The notes below the pieces were generated by a model, which did not search any database, was not told the origin of the DNA, and saw only the letters and a program-made list of their open reading frames with translations. From positions 124,001-188,000 of the forward strand of contig NZ_OEST01000002.1 in the NCBI RefSeq assembly GCF_900241005.1: a DNA stretch of 64,000 nt. Reading direction: 5' to 3'. Position numbers and translations under genes: made by a program. The DNA comes from Bacteroides cutis (GTDB lineage Bacteria > Bacteroidota > Bacteroidia > Bacteroidales > Bacteroidaceae). This document shows, piece after piece, positions 54,680 through 63,284 of the stretch; the stretch's first letter is position 1; each line of letters opens with the position of its first letter.

Positions 54680-56113
54680 TTACTTCATTTTATTCAAATT
54701 TTCTTGTGCTTTTTCCGGTTCTACGGTCAATGCTTTGGTAAACCATTCTTGTGCTATTTCAGAGTCACCTGACAACCATGCCAGTACCCCCATGTTGTTC
54801 CATGCGCGCGGATCATCTTTGACTCTTTCCATATACTGTTTTGCACGGTCAAAGTCACCATAAACAATATTAGCGGATGCTGCATTGATATTTGCCACAA
54901 CATCCTGCGGATAGTTGGTGGCGGCAATCTCATATACTTCCTTGTATTCCTTTGTGCCCGGCTGGTATTTCTTTGCTACCCCATACATTTCTTGCAGGTT
55001 CAGCATTTTCGGATTAGTATAGATGAGTTCTGCGGCTTCCGAGTTACGTACTTCTCTAATTTCGTATTCAACAGAGATAGACAAACGGCGTAGACGTGAG
55101 AAGTAGTCATTAACCATTGTGCGGTAAGAAGTTCCCAAACCGGATTTTAGTCTTGCTTCACGTACATCCAGGTTCGGATATTTTGCTATGATTTCCAATG
55201 CCTTTTCTGCATAAGCCGGTTTCTCTTCTTTGAGCATTTCGATGAGACTGTTCCAGTCTTCACCGGCTGATGTAACCTTCAGAATACTATCTTGGAAGTT
55301 ATAACTTCCCTTCAGATAGAGTGCGAAAGAATCTGCGCGTTTGGTAGCTACGCGATCATTCGTCTTGGCAGAACCGTCGGGTGATGCATAACCACATATG
55401 TTGATAGCCTTAAAAGTGATAAGGTCACCTTCAGTCAGAGGATTTAGCGTTTCTTTCAGCTTCTGCAATTCAGCGGAATTATTCTTGTAGTCAGCTTTAA
55501 ATTCAGTACCACCTACTGCGTACTCTATATATAAGGTGTTTTGTTCTGAACGTATTTTTAGTGGTTGCTCAGTTGGAGTAAGGTAAGATACCATGTTCAT
55601 ACAAGGTTCACAAATTGCGCCTTTTTGCGGTAGGGCGGGAGCTTCTTCCACAATTTCCGGTTCTATTATCTGAATTTCGGGTAAGTCGATAAGGCAGTCT
55701 TTCTTGCCTTCTTGAAGTATCCACATATCGGCCTTACTCATCCATTCCTGATAAGGAATGGAGATTTTATAGTCTATACGGTCTTGACGGTCAGCAGACT
55801 TGCCTTTAACAATGGTATACGGTTGGGTATAATCACCTTTCTTGGCGATACGGCGATCTTTACGACGCATCTTGAAGTGTTTCTTGCCACTTACCACTAC
55901 CGGAGGGAGAGTTTGATAACTCTTTCCATAAAACAGTACAGGAGTAAAGGCATAAGACTGCGTACTGTTGACTTTTACTTCTTCCACATTGAAGTCAAAA
56001 TCCAGTGTAAGTGTATCATTTTCTAGTGTCAATGTCGGTTTGGTTACTTTAACCTCACCTGCAAATGCCGTTAAAGGCAATATTGCAAATAGTAGACAAT
56101 ATATTTTTTTCAT
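54680..56113 (-). CDS. DUF3868 / OmpA-like / TPR envelope protein
   Basis: 477 residues. Signal peptide M-K-K-I-Y-C-L-L-F-A-I-L-P-L-T-A-F-A (cut before Gly19). A beta-rich N-terminal DUF3868-like domain (about 20-150), an OmpA-like region (about 185-355) with I-C-G-Y-A-S-P-D-G-S and R-A-D-S-F-A, and C-terminal TPR-like repeats (about 375-477) with W-N-N-M-G-V-L-A-W-L-S-G-D. It may tie an outer-membrane complex to peptidoglycan. Last gene of a three-gene operon, 29 bases after the DUF5723 gene. Confidence 0.85.
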   Translation of the reverse strand: MKKIYCLLFAILPLTAFAGEVKVTKPTLTLENDTLTLDFDFNVEEVKVNSTQSYAFTPVLFYGKSYQTLPPVVVSGKKHFKMRRKDRRIAKKGDYTQPYTIVKGKSADRQDRIDYKISIPYQEWMSKADMWILQEGKKDCLIDLPEIQIIEPEIVEEAPALPQKGAICEPCMNMVSYLTPTEQPLKIRSEQNTLYIEYAVGGTEFKADYKNNSAELQKLKETLNPLTEGDLITFKAINICGYASPDGSAKTNDRVATKRADSFALYLKGSYNFQDSILKVTSAGEDWNSLIEMLKEEKPAYAEKALEIIAKYPNLDVREARLKSGLGTSYRTMVNDYFSRLRRLSISVEYEIREVRNSEAAELIYTNPKMLNLQEMYGVAKKYQPGTKEYKEVYEIAATNYPQDVVANINAASANIVYGDFDRAKQYMERVKDDPRAWNNMGVLAWLSGDSEIAQEWFTKALTVEPEKAQENLNKMK

Positions 56114-56142
56114 ATTCTTCTATATTTTAATGAATAGGTGTT

Positions 56143-57651
56143 TTAGAGTGACTGCACTTCTGTTACTTTGTATTTACGTTTGTGCTTTGGTCCGAAGGTA
56201 AAGTTGATACCCATGTTTACGTTAACTTGCGCACGGCTGATAGGAGCGAAGTAGGCAGGCTCATATTTGCACATTGGCATATCTGCAGCAAGAAAGAAGT
56301 TGAAACCACGTGGGTGGAAGTTCAACATTAGTCCGGCTGTTGAACCGAAATTGGACAGAGCATAGTTCAGTGATGCTTCAAACCATGAGATAGGGGCAAC
56401 ATTAGCAGATATACGGGCTTCTGTCCAAGTATTTACTCCTTGAATACGGGTAGTGGACAGAAAACCGAAGTTCAAGCGATCATAAGCGGGAAGAGTGTAC
56501 TGCGCGCCTAAATGCAGGGTAGCTGCCAGAGCTGTAGTACGTTTCATGCCTTCGCCTGCTTTGTCGAACTTAGCCATGTCGGCAAGGTCATCTACTATTT
56601 TGTCGACCTGGTTATCCAATTTATTTTCTTTATTATCGTCGGTATCTTCGAAAGGAACATCTTTGAAACCATCGAACTCAAATGTCTTGGTCATGGTACC
56701 TTTAACGGTATTTTTCCATGAAATAAAACCAAGGTCAATGATAGATGCAGAGAAGCTCCACTCGTCGTTCAAGCGATAGGTTGCACCCAAATCAATTGCC
56801 ATACCAAAGCCTGTGGGGCCAATGTTGTTGTCATCGAAATCCACTCCGTCATAATCAATCTGGTCATTGGTACCTTCTTTCAAGACATCTGTACGATTAC
56901 CGTCAAGATCCAGTTCGTAGTCATCTTTTTGATAGTTACGTGTTTCTCCCTTGGTAGGTATTATCAATCCTTTTGCCGATACGTATGCTTCAGCGCCTTG
57001 GGGAGTAATACTCCATCTGTCACCCGATACATGAAGATCCATTTGGTCAATGCGTACGGTAGCTTTTGCAAGTCCTACCAAAGCTTTTAGTTTGGCACCT
57101 ACAGTCAAATTATCATTGATTTCGCGGGCATGACCAAAAGCAATCTCGGCAAAGTTGGTACTCGTGATATTGATGTTCTTTAGTTTATAATGACTGTCGT
57201 TAGATTCTTTCATAAACTTGAACAGCTCATTAGGCATAGAGAAATTGACATCGGAACGTACACTGATACCTAAAGTGTTAAACCCTCCCCAAGCATGGAA
57301 ACCTATTCCAAGAATTTGTTCGTTGAGGTCTACACCTACCTTAACACGATTGGGGAGTTTATTGAGGAATTCTTTGGTACTTACGCTTTCATTCATGAAA
57401 GTAGTCAGTCCTCCATCTTGTGTTTTATAGATAAAAGTTCCTACACCAGCTGTGGAACGTGCGCCTACATAGAGATTACCCAGTCCTGGCATACTGACGT
57501 ATCCGCGTTCGCCCATGAAAGCCGGATTTAGTAAATGGCGGTAGGTAGCACCTTCTAAGAAATATGCCGAACGTGAGGTTTGTTGTGCCATCATTCCGCT
57601 TGTAGCGGCAGTCGTAAGGACTGCCACCATTATTTTTTTATATAATTTCAT
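56143..57651 (-). CDS. DUF5723 outer-membrane barrel protein
   Basis: 502 residues. Signal peptide ending in A-T-S-G-M-M-A (about residue 22) followed by Q-Q-T. L-L-N-P-A-F-M-G-E-R-G near the N-terminus resembles the N-P-A-F-x-G segment of PorP/SprF-like barrels; repeated amphipathic strands and a C-terminal segment suggest an outer-membrane barrel. Function unknown. Middle gene of the operon, 20 bases after the 979-residue lipoprotein gene. Confidence 0.85.
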   Translation of the reverse strand: MKLYKKIMVAVLTTAATSGMMAQQTSRSAYFLEGATYRHLLNPAFMGERGYVSMPGLGNLYVGARSTAGVGTFIYKTQDGGLTTFMNESVSTKEFLNKLPNRVKVGVDLNEQILGIGFHAWGGFNTLGISVRSDVNFSMPNELFKFMKESNDSHYKLKNINITSTNFAEIAFGHAREINDNLTVGAKLKALVGLAKATVRIDQMDLHVSGDRWSITPQGAEAYVSAKGLIIPTKGETRNYQKDDYELDLDGNRTDVLKEGTNDQIDYDGVDFDDNNIGPTGFGMAIDLGATYRLNDEWSFSASIIDLGFISWKNTVKGTMTKTFEFDGFKDVPFEDTDDNKENKLDNQVDKIVDDLADMAKFDKAGEGMKRTTALAATLHLGAQYTLPAYDRLNFGFLSTTRIQGVNTWTEARISANVAPISWFEASLNYALSNFGSTAGLMLNFHPRGFNFFLAADMPMCKYEPAYFAPISRAQVNVNMGINFTFGPKHKRKYKVTEVQSL

Positions 57652-57671
57652 AATAGTAATTCTGCTTTAAA

Positions 57672-60611
57672 TTAATTCAAATCAAAGTTTGCTTTTTTTA
57701 TCTTTACTTTGGCATTCTCAATCTTGACCCATTGGGTTGCTTTCAGCGGTAAGCCTGCCGTGGTTTCATTTGCTTTGGCGTGAATGGTTAGTTCCAGCTT
57801 GTCCAATTTCTTTAGATCGGCACTGGAGGTTGCTACCAGGCGAATTAAGATAGGAGTCTTAACTGCACTGTCTTCAGTGATGGCTCCACCTATTTTCCCG
57901 TCTTTTATATCATTGGCATATACGGTTGCCTCAATGGTTGTCAGTTCGTTACCGTCAGTATCTTGTGCCTTGGCACTTAAGTTCAAATCCAGAGGGACGT
58001 TATTCAGTGCATCTGCCAATATTTCCAATGTTGCGGAAGTTGTTTTGTCAAGTACGTCTTCCAAGTCGCTGTGCAGGTCATCAATAACATCAATATAGTT
58101 GATATTTAAATCCTCGAATTGCAAAGGAACGGTTACATCATATTCACCGGTGATAGTCATATCCTTGGAAATGTCTACATGATGTTCTGTACCGTTATTT
58201 GCTTTGGCATTCATATGGAACTTCACTCTATCGGGAACGCGGGTCATTACTTTGTTTAAATTAGACACTACTACATTTTCGTAATGATGGGTCGCGTCAT
58301 TTTCAGGCATATTCATGGCTTCACGTGAAAGCATGAACACACTTGTCTTTGTTTCTTGACCCACATTTGTTGGTTGCAATTGGAATTTAATGCCTTCCAC
58401 TCGTGAGTTTTCTATTTCCTTATCATTTTCGTCTACACCATAAATCGTCAAATTCATGTCTACCGGTACACCTACCGTATTGTTAAGTGTCAACTTAATT
58501 TGTGGGTTTTTGATGTCGAGTTCATTTCCTTCATCTTTCAGGAAGTCAAGATCATCGCCGAGGTCGAGTTCAACGTTCTCATCCACATCGTCTATCACCG
58601 GATCTACTTCACCTGTCACTAAACCTACCGGCATTTCGTCGATGGTGACGGTTGGAGTGACTGTGATACCTTTTAATCTATCTGTGTTGATGTTGTCACC
58701 TCCCAAAGTTTTAACATCACCCAGAATGTCTACCTTGGTTTCATTTTCATCGGTTATTTTCAGCCATGTCTTTCCGTTCTCCACTGTAGTTTTCAGGCCT
58801 GTGCCGTTGTTCATGTAACTGAAATCCATACCGGTGGTTTCCAAAGGTTTGGTGTAGCCTTCCAGTACTTTGAATTTATCATTCAGGGTCAATACATTTT
58901 TATCATAGTCCATTCCTTCAATACCTGCCGCAAATTTAACAAACTTAGGTAATTGAATTTTCAAATCACTGAATTCCAGTTCTGAAATTTCTTCTTTGGG
59001 GAAGTTGTCAGAGAAATTGATATGTAATGTCATTTTAGGAGTACTACCTGTTTTCCAAGCAACCGTTTTTAGAATTTTCAGTGCTTCGTCTACGTCTTCC
59101 TTGACTTCAAAAGAAGTATTGTCTTTTACTTCTGCAGTATAAGATTTAGCATCTACAAAAGCATTTGTAATTTCCATTTTCCCACCGTTTACAAATACGT
59201 CCATTTCTTTTTTGTCCAGGTCGGCAACATCTGTAGAACTGATATTGTCTTTTTGGAGTATCATAGGTGCATTATCTTTCAGATAATACGTCACGGGATC
59301 GGTTAATTTGATAATAGGCTTTCCGTTTTCCATGACCGGCTTGCCTTTATCCGTACCGGTAAAGTTTACTTGTTTCAGAAGAAGGGCGACTTTTGCGTCG
59401 GGCAATGCGGTTGCCGGTATTGTCAGTTCATTTCCTGTATATGTAATGCCATTATCAGCTTCTTTTAATTCCATTTTATAATAAGAAGGGAATTCTATAA
59501 CCAGATCACCACTTTTGAAGTCTACAGGCAATTCCAAACCTTTGGCGATATCCATTGCTAAAATGGAATTATCCTTGAAATCAACAGAGTGGACTTCGTT
59601 CACGTCTTCCAGTCCGTCAATGGTAGTATTCATTTCTACGGTACCGCGTTTCATATTCGCTTCAATATCATTGGTGGTCACCAATGCATGGTCGAAGATG
59701 AAATCGGTTTTTTCCATCTGAACACTGAGCATGTCGGTTGAGGTTGGGGCTTTTTCCGTGGTATATGTGAAATTGTACGTGATTTTATCATGGATTTCGA
59801 TACCTGTCGGAAGGCTTGCATTCAGTTTCTGTCCATATACATAAAACTCATAAGTTGCTTTGGATTCAGTTTGTAATCCTCTGGCCAATTGAATGCTGTT
59901 GCCTGGTTGCTTTTCCCCGTTTGCATTGTACAAAATGAAATTTACAGGGAACTTGACGGTAAAGTCCGTGATATTTATCATTCCGGCAGGAGCTATAACG
60001 TTGAATGCTATTTTCTGTCCATATTTCTTGTTGCCGCTTTGATCTTGCAATACAACTTCATGTATGGTCTTTACTTCTTTCGGCCATTCCTTTTTATAGG
60101 TAAATTCAAAAGGGCTTTCCTGGTCATTGATTGTACCTCCGCCGGTAACAATCGGTCTCATTCCGGTATCCATGCTTATGTCTTCTGGCAGTTTTACGTC
60201 CACGACAATGCTTGGCGCATCCAGTTTGGACGAGCTTTTTTTGTCTGCAACGTTGAAGTCATCCAAGCCGGCTTCGAAATCTACAGTTGTTCCACTAAAA
60301 CTGGGTTCGTCTATCTTTATATTTACCGGATCTACCTTGATACTTACGTCATCAATTCCATCATTTTTCTTGATAGCATACGTTTGGTCATCCATTTTCT
60401 TCAACGTTTCCGATTCGTCAATGAGCTTGTCCAACGTGGTTTGTTCAGAATATCCCAATGGGATGGTAAAAGCATCTCCACCTACGGAGATATTCATGTC
60501 AATGTCCTTGTTGAGGTCGTAACCATTGTCGATACACGATGTAGTTATTCCTAAGGAGGTTAGTAACATAACCGCATTGACGAACGGTTTTCTTGTAGCT
60601 TTAAACATCAT
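57672..60611 (-). CDS. Large (979-residue) lipoprotein of unknown function
   Basis: Signal peptide with lipobox I-T-T-S-C (Cys26), then D-N-G-Y-D-L-N-K-D-I-D-M at the mature end. The rest is predominantly beta, with repeated hydrophobic-polar segments (V-D-V-K-L-P, I-T-D-F-T-V-K-F-P, L-T-L-N-N-T) that look like several immunoglobulin-like modules. No enzymatic motif was seen. It starts the operon with DUF5723 and OmpA-like genes and is divergent from the GNAT-IbrAB unit. It is possibly a surface or periplasmic adhesin-like component. Confidence 0.8.
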   Translation of the reverse strand: MMFKATRKPFVNAVMLLTSLGITTSCIDNGYDLNKDIDMNISVGGDAFTIPLGYSEQTTLDKLIDESETLKKMDDQTYAIKKNDGIDDVSIKVDPVNIKIDEPSFSGTTVDFEAGLDDFNVADKKSSSKLDAPSIVVDVKLPEDISMDTGMRPIVTGGGTINDQESPFEFTYKKEWPKEVKTIHEVVLQDQSGNKKYGQKIAFNVIAPAGMINITDFTVKFPVNFILYNANGEKQPGNSIQLARGLQTESKATYEFYVYGQKLNASLPTGIEIHDKITYNFTYTTEKAPTSTDMLSVQMEKTDFIFDHALVTTNDIEANMKRGTVEMNTTIDGLEDVNEVHSVDFKDNSILAMDIAKGLELPVDFKSGDLVIEFPSYYKMELKEADNGITYTGNELTIPATALPDAKVALLLKQVNFTGTDKGKPVMENGKPIIKLTDPVTYYLKDNAPMILQKDNISSTDVADLDKKEMDVFVNGGKMEITNAFVDAKSYTAEVKDNTSFEVKEDVDEALKILKTVAWKTGSTPKMTLHINFSDNFPKEEISELEFSDLKIQLPKFVKFAAGIEGMDYDKNVLTLNDKFKVLEGYTKPLETTGMDFSYMNNGTGLKTTVENGKTWLKITDENETKVDILGDVKTLGGDNINTDRLKGITVTPTVTIDEMPVGLVTGEVDPVIDDVDENVELDLGDDLDFLKDEGNELDIKNPQIKLTLNNTVGVPVDMNLTIYGVDENDKEIENSRVEGIKFQLQPTNVGQETKTSVFMLSREAMNMPENDATHHYENVVVSNLNKVMTRVPDRVKFHMNAKANNGTEHHVDISKDMTITGEYDVTVPLQFEDLNINYIDVIDDLHSDLEDVLDKTTSATLEILADALNNVPLDLNLSAKAQDTDGNELTTIEATVYANDIKDGKIGGAITEDSAVKTPILIRLVATSSADLKKLDKLELTIHAKANETTAGLPLKATQWVKIENAKVKIKKANFDLN

Positions 60612-60961
60612 AATCTTATTGTTTATAGTTTGTTTGCTGTTGTTTACACAACATGAGTTAAAAATCAGAAATACAGATTAATTAAAAGGTATTATAGAAT
60701 ACTTTTTAAATGCGGTGCAAAGATATGAAAAATCTTTAATTAGGTAATGAGAAAACAATAAAATCTAACATTTTCTTTTATGTAAATGTCTGTGTAGCAT
60801 ACAAGAATTGTATAAATTTATATAATTTGTTTCTAAAAGATTAAATTATTATTTGTTTTTGGTCGTTTTATTCTTAAATCTATTTAAAACTTATTTATAT
60901 GGTAGAGTTTAATACTTATATTTAACACCTGAAAAAAAATATACCAGTATTTATTAATATT
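60612..60961. other. AT-rich intergenic region between the envelope and GNAT-IbrAB operons
   Basis: 350 bases, no gene supported. A - strand TATCTTTG (60718-60725) is the likely -7 of the 979-residue lipoprotein gene, giving a leader of about 100 bases. No clear promoter was seen for the + strand operon. Confidence 0.5.
60718..60725 (-). promoter_or_regulatory. -7 element (TATCTTTG, - strand) for the envelope operon
   Basis: Reverse complement of CAAAGATA, about 107 bases before the lipoprotein start; -33 not recognised. Confidence 0.4.
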
Positions 60962-61354
60962 ATGCAAGTAATTCAATTGCAAGGAAACGACAAAAGGCTT
61001 TATGAGCTTGTAGCTCCTCTGGTGATGAATCCTGAGGTACTCAGACAAAATCACAATTATCCCTTCCGTACTACCGAAAATTTCGCATGGTTCATTGGGA
61101 TGGAAAAGAAAAATGTTATTGGTTTTATTCCTGTAGAACATAAAAAAAAGGAATATATAATCAATAACTATTATGTGAAGGACAATAAGGAGGAAACTCT
61201 GAAATTACTCTTGGAAAAGGTTATATCTGAAACGAACGCAGATGTAAATCTTACTTCGGTCACTTTTATTGAACATAGACAGGTGTTTAAGGAACTCGGC
61301 TTTTCAGAGGAAAAGGTTTGGACCCGTTATGTGAAAATGAAAAAAGACAGATGA
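60962..61354 (+). CDS. GNAT-like protein of the IbrAB operon
   Basis: 130 residues. A short acetyltransferase-like fold is suggested by W-F-I-G-M-E-K-K-N-V-I-G-F, Y-I-I-N-N-Y-Y-V and the tail F-K-E-L-G-F-S-E-E-K-V-W (usual GNAT ending), but the acetyl-CoA loop Q/R-x-x-G-x-G/A is not clear, so the enzyme may be degenerate. Its TGA overlaps the ibrA-like ATG (ATGA), so the two are translationally coupled. Confidence 0.6.
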   Translation: MQVIQLQGNDKRLYELVAPLVMNPEVLRQNHNYPFRTTENFAWFIGMEKKNVIGFIPVEHKKKEYIINNYYVKDNKEETLKLLLEKVISETNADVNLTSVTFIEHRQVFKELGFSEEKVWTRYVKMKKDR

Positions 61355-62646
61355 ATATGGTGCCATCTAAAAATGTATATGAACTTGCACAAGAACGTAT
61401 TAGCTTAATATTTAAAGAATTTGACACCGTTTGCGTCTCTTTCTCCGGAGGAAAAGATAGTGGTGTATTGTTGAACTTATGCATAGATTATGTCCGTCGG
61501 AATAACTTGAAGCGGAAACTATGTGTATTTCACATGGATTATGAGATACAGTATACATATACTATTGATTATGTAGACCGTATCTTAAAAGCTAATGCGG
61601 ATATTCTGGAGGTTTATAGGGTATGTGTACCTTTTCGTGTCACTACCTGTACTTCTATGTATCAGAGTTTCTGGCGTCCGTGGGATGATAGCATGAAAGA
61701 CATTTGGGTACGGCAAATGCCGCCGAATTGTTATACTAAAGATGATTTTCCGTACTATACGGAGAATATGTGGGATTATGAATTTCAGATGCATTTTGCC
61801 AAATGGCTACATTTGCGAAAAGATGCGGTACGCACCTGTTTCCTCATCGGTATCCGTACACAAGAAAGTTTCAACCGTTGGCGTGCTATTCATTTGAGCA
61901 GGAAATATCAGATGTATCATAATTATAAGTGGACTTCGAAAATTGGTAATGACATCTACAATGCTTATCCTATTTATGATTGGAAAACTACGGATGTCTG
62001 GATTGCAAATGGTAAGTTTGGTTATGATTATAATCATTTGTACGATCTGTATTATAAAGCAGGGGTCAATATTGAACGGCAACGTGTAGCAAGTCCTTTC
62101 TTGTGCGAAGCTCAGGAGAGCCTGTCGCTCTACAAAGTAATTGATCCCAATACTTGGGGAAAAATGATCGGACGTGTTAATGGTGTAAACTTTACCGGGA
62201 TATATGGAGGGACACATGCAATGGGGTGGCAAACGGTCCGATTGCCCAAAGGATATACCTGGAAAGGTTTTATGCAGTTTCTACTCTCTACCTTACCCGA
62301 GGAAACTCGGCGTAACTATCTGAGAAAGCTGACTGTGAGTATTGAGTTCTGGCGAACCAAAGGAGGGTGTCTCAGTGAAGATACCATTCGGAAGTTGATG
62401 GATGCCAATATTCCTATTGAAGTGATAAACTATACGAATTACAAGACTAATAAGAAGCCTGTGCGTATGGACTATCTGGACGATATCGATATTGCTGAGT
62501 TCAGGGAAATACCTACTTACAAACGTATGTGTATCTGTATTCTGAAAAATGACCATGCTTGTAAGTATATGGGGTTTGCCCTGAATAAAGAAGAGATTTA
62601 TAAACGAGACAAAATTATGGAACAATTCAAAAATATGATGTTATGA
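61351..62646 (+). CDS. ibrA: IbrA-like PAPS reductase family protein (DUF3440)
   Basis: 431 residues from ATG 61351, which overlaps the preceding TGA; an upstream TTG at 61318 is rejected. The PP-loop S-G-G-K-D-S is at residues 32-37, the hallmark of PAPS reductase/ATP pyrophosphatase proteins. The remainder (V-P-F-R-V-T-T-C, W-R-P-W-D, F-L-I-G-I-R-T-Q-E-S, Y-P-I-Y-D-W-K-T-T-D-V-W) matches IbrA/DUF3440. In E. coli, IbrA with IbrB raises expression of eib genes; the biochemical activity is not established. Its stop overlaps the next start. Confidence 0.9.
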   Translation: MNMVPSKNVYELAQERISLIFKEFDTVCVSFSGGKDSGVLLNLCIDYVRRNNLKRKLCVFHMDYEIQYTYTIDYVDRILKANADILEVYRVCVPFRVTTCTSMYQSFWRPWDDSMKDIWVRQMPPNCYTKDDFPYYTENMWDYEFQMHFAKWLHLRKDAVRTCFLIGIRTQESFNRWRAIHLSRKYQMYHNYKWTSKIGNDIYNAYPIYDWKTTDVWIANGKFGYDYNHLYDLYYKAGVNIERQRVASPFLCEAQESLSLYKVIDPNTWGKMIGRVNGVNFTGIYGGTHAMGWQTVRLPKGYTWKGFMQFLLSTLPEETRRNYLRKLTVSIEFWRTKGGCLSEDTIRKLMDANIPIEVINYTNYKTNKKPVRMDYLDDIDIAEFREIPTYKRMCICILKNDHACKYMGFALNKEEIYKRDKIMEQFKNMML

Positions 62647-63170
62647 GTGTAGATAAAAGTCCGGTGTATGGTGTAAAAGCAATTCCTGTAGACAAAATAC
62701 AGGCTAATGATTACAACCCTAATGTAGTGGCACCTCCCGAAATGAAGCTTTTGGAACTTTCTATTTGGGAAGATGGCTTTACTATGCCTTGTGTTTGCTA
62801 TTATGACGAGAATACGGATCAGTATATTTTAGTCGATGGTTATCACCGTTATCAAGTGATGAAGACTTCCAAACGAATTTATGAACGCGAAAACGGATTA
62901 CTGCCAGTTGTTGTTATTGATAAGGATTTATCCAACCGTATGGCATCTACCATTCGTCATAATCGTGCACGTGGAGCACATAACATTGAATTGATGTGCA
63001 ACATTGTAGCAGAATTAGATCGTGCCGGAATGTCCGATCAGTGGATAATGAAAAACATCGGTATGGATCGTGATGAACTGTTGCGTTTAAAACAGATTTC
63101 TGGATTGGCGGATTTGTTTGCGAATAATGATTTCAGTATTCCAGATGCCAAGCAAGAATATATTCCTTAA
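62643..63170 (+). CDS. ibrB: IbrB-like ParB/sulfiredoxin-fold protein
   Basis: 175 residues. I-P-V-D-K-I-Q-A-N-D-Y-N-P-N at the N-terminus, the D-G-Y-H-R-Y motif (residues 65-70) and R-H-N-R-A-R-G (about 105-111) match the ParB/Srx nucleotide-binding core (usually dGhHR). A helical C-terminal region follows (M-S-D-Q-W-I-M-K-N-I-G-M). In E. coli it acts with IbrA. The four-base overlap (ATGA) at its start shows coupling with ibrA. No DNA target can be read from sequence. Confidence 0.9.
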   Translation: MSVDKSPVYGVKAIPVDKIQANDYNPNVVAPPEMKLLELSIWEDGFTMPCVCYYDENTDQYILVDGYHRYQVMKTSKRIYERENGLLPVVVIDKDLSNRMASTIRHNRARGAHNIELMCNIVAELDRAGMSDQWIMKNIGMDRDELLRLKQISGLADLFANNDFSIPDAKQEYIP

Positions 63171-63195
63171 CAAATAAAATTATTCTTTTACAAAA

Positions 63196-63227
63196 CTTGC
63201 ATAAGTTAACCAAATCGCCTACATTTG
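63196..63227 (+). promoter_or_regulatory. Promoter for the UDP-glucuronate decarboxylase-like gene
   Basis: CTTG (63196-63199), a 20-base gap and TACATTTG (63220-63227); the ATG lies 58 bases further on. Confidence 0.6.
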
Positions 63228-63284
63228 TCAGCATAAACAAAACGAACAGGTTTCATAAGTCTTCGGACATTAGAAAATAGTTGC

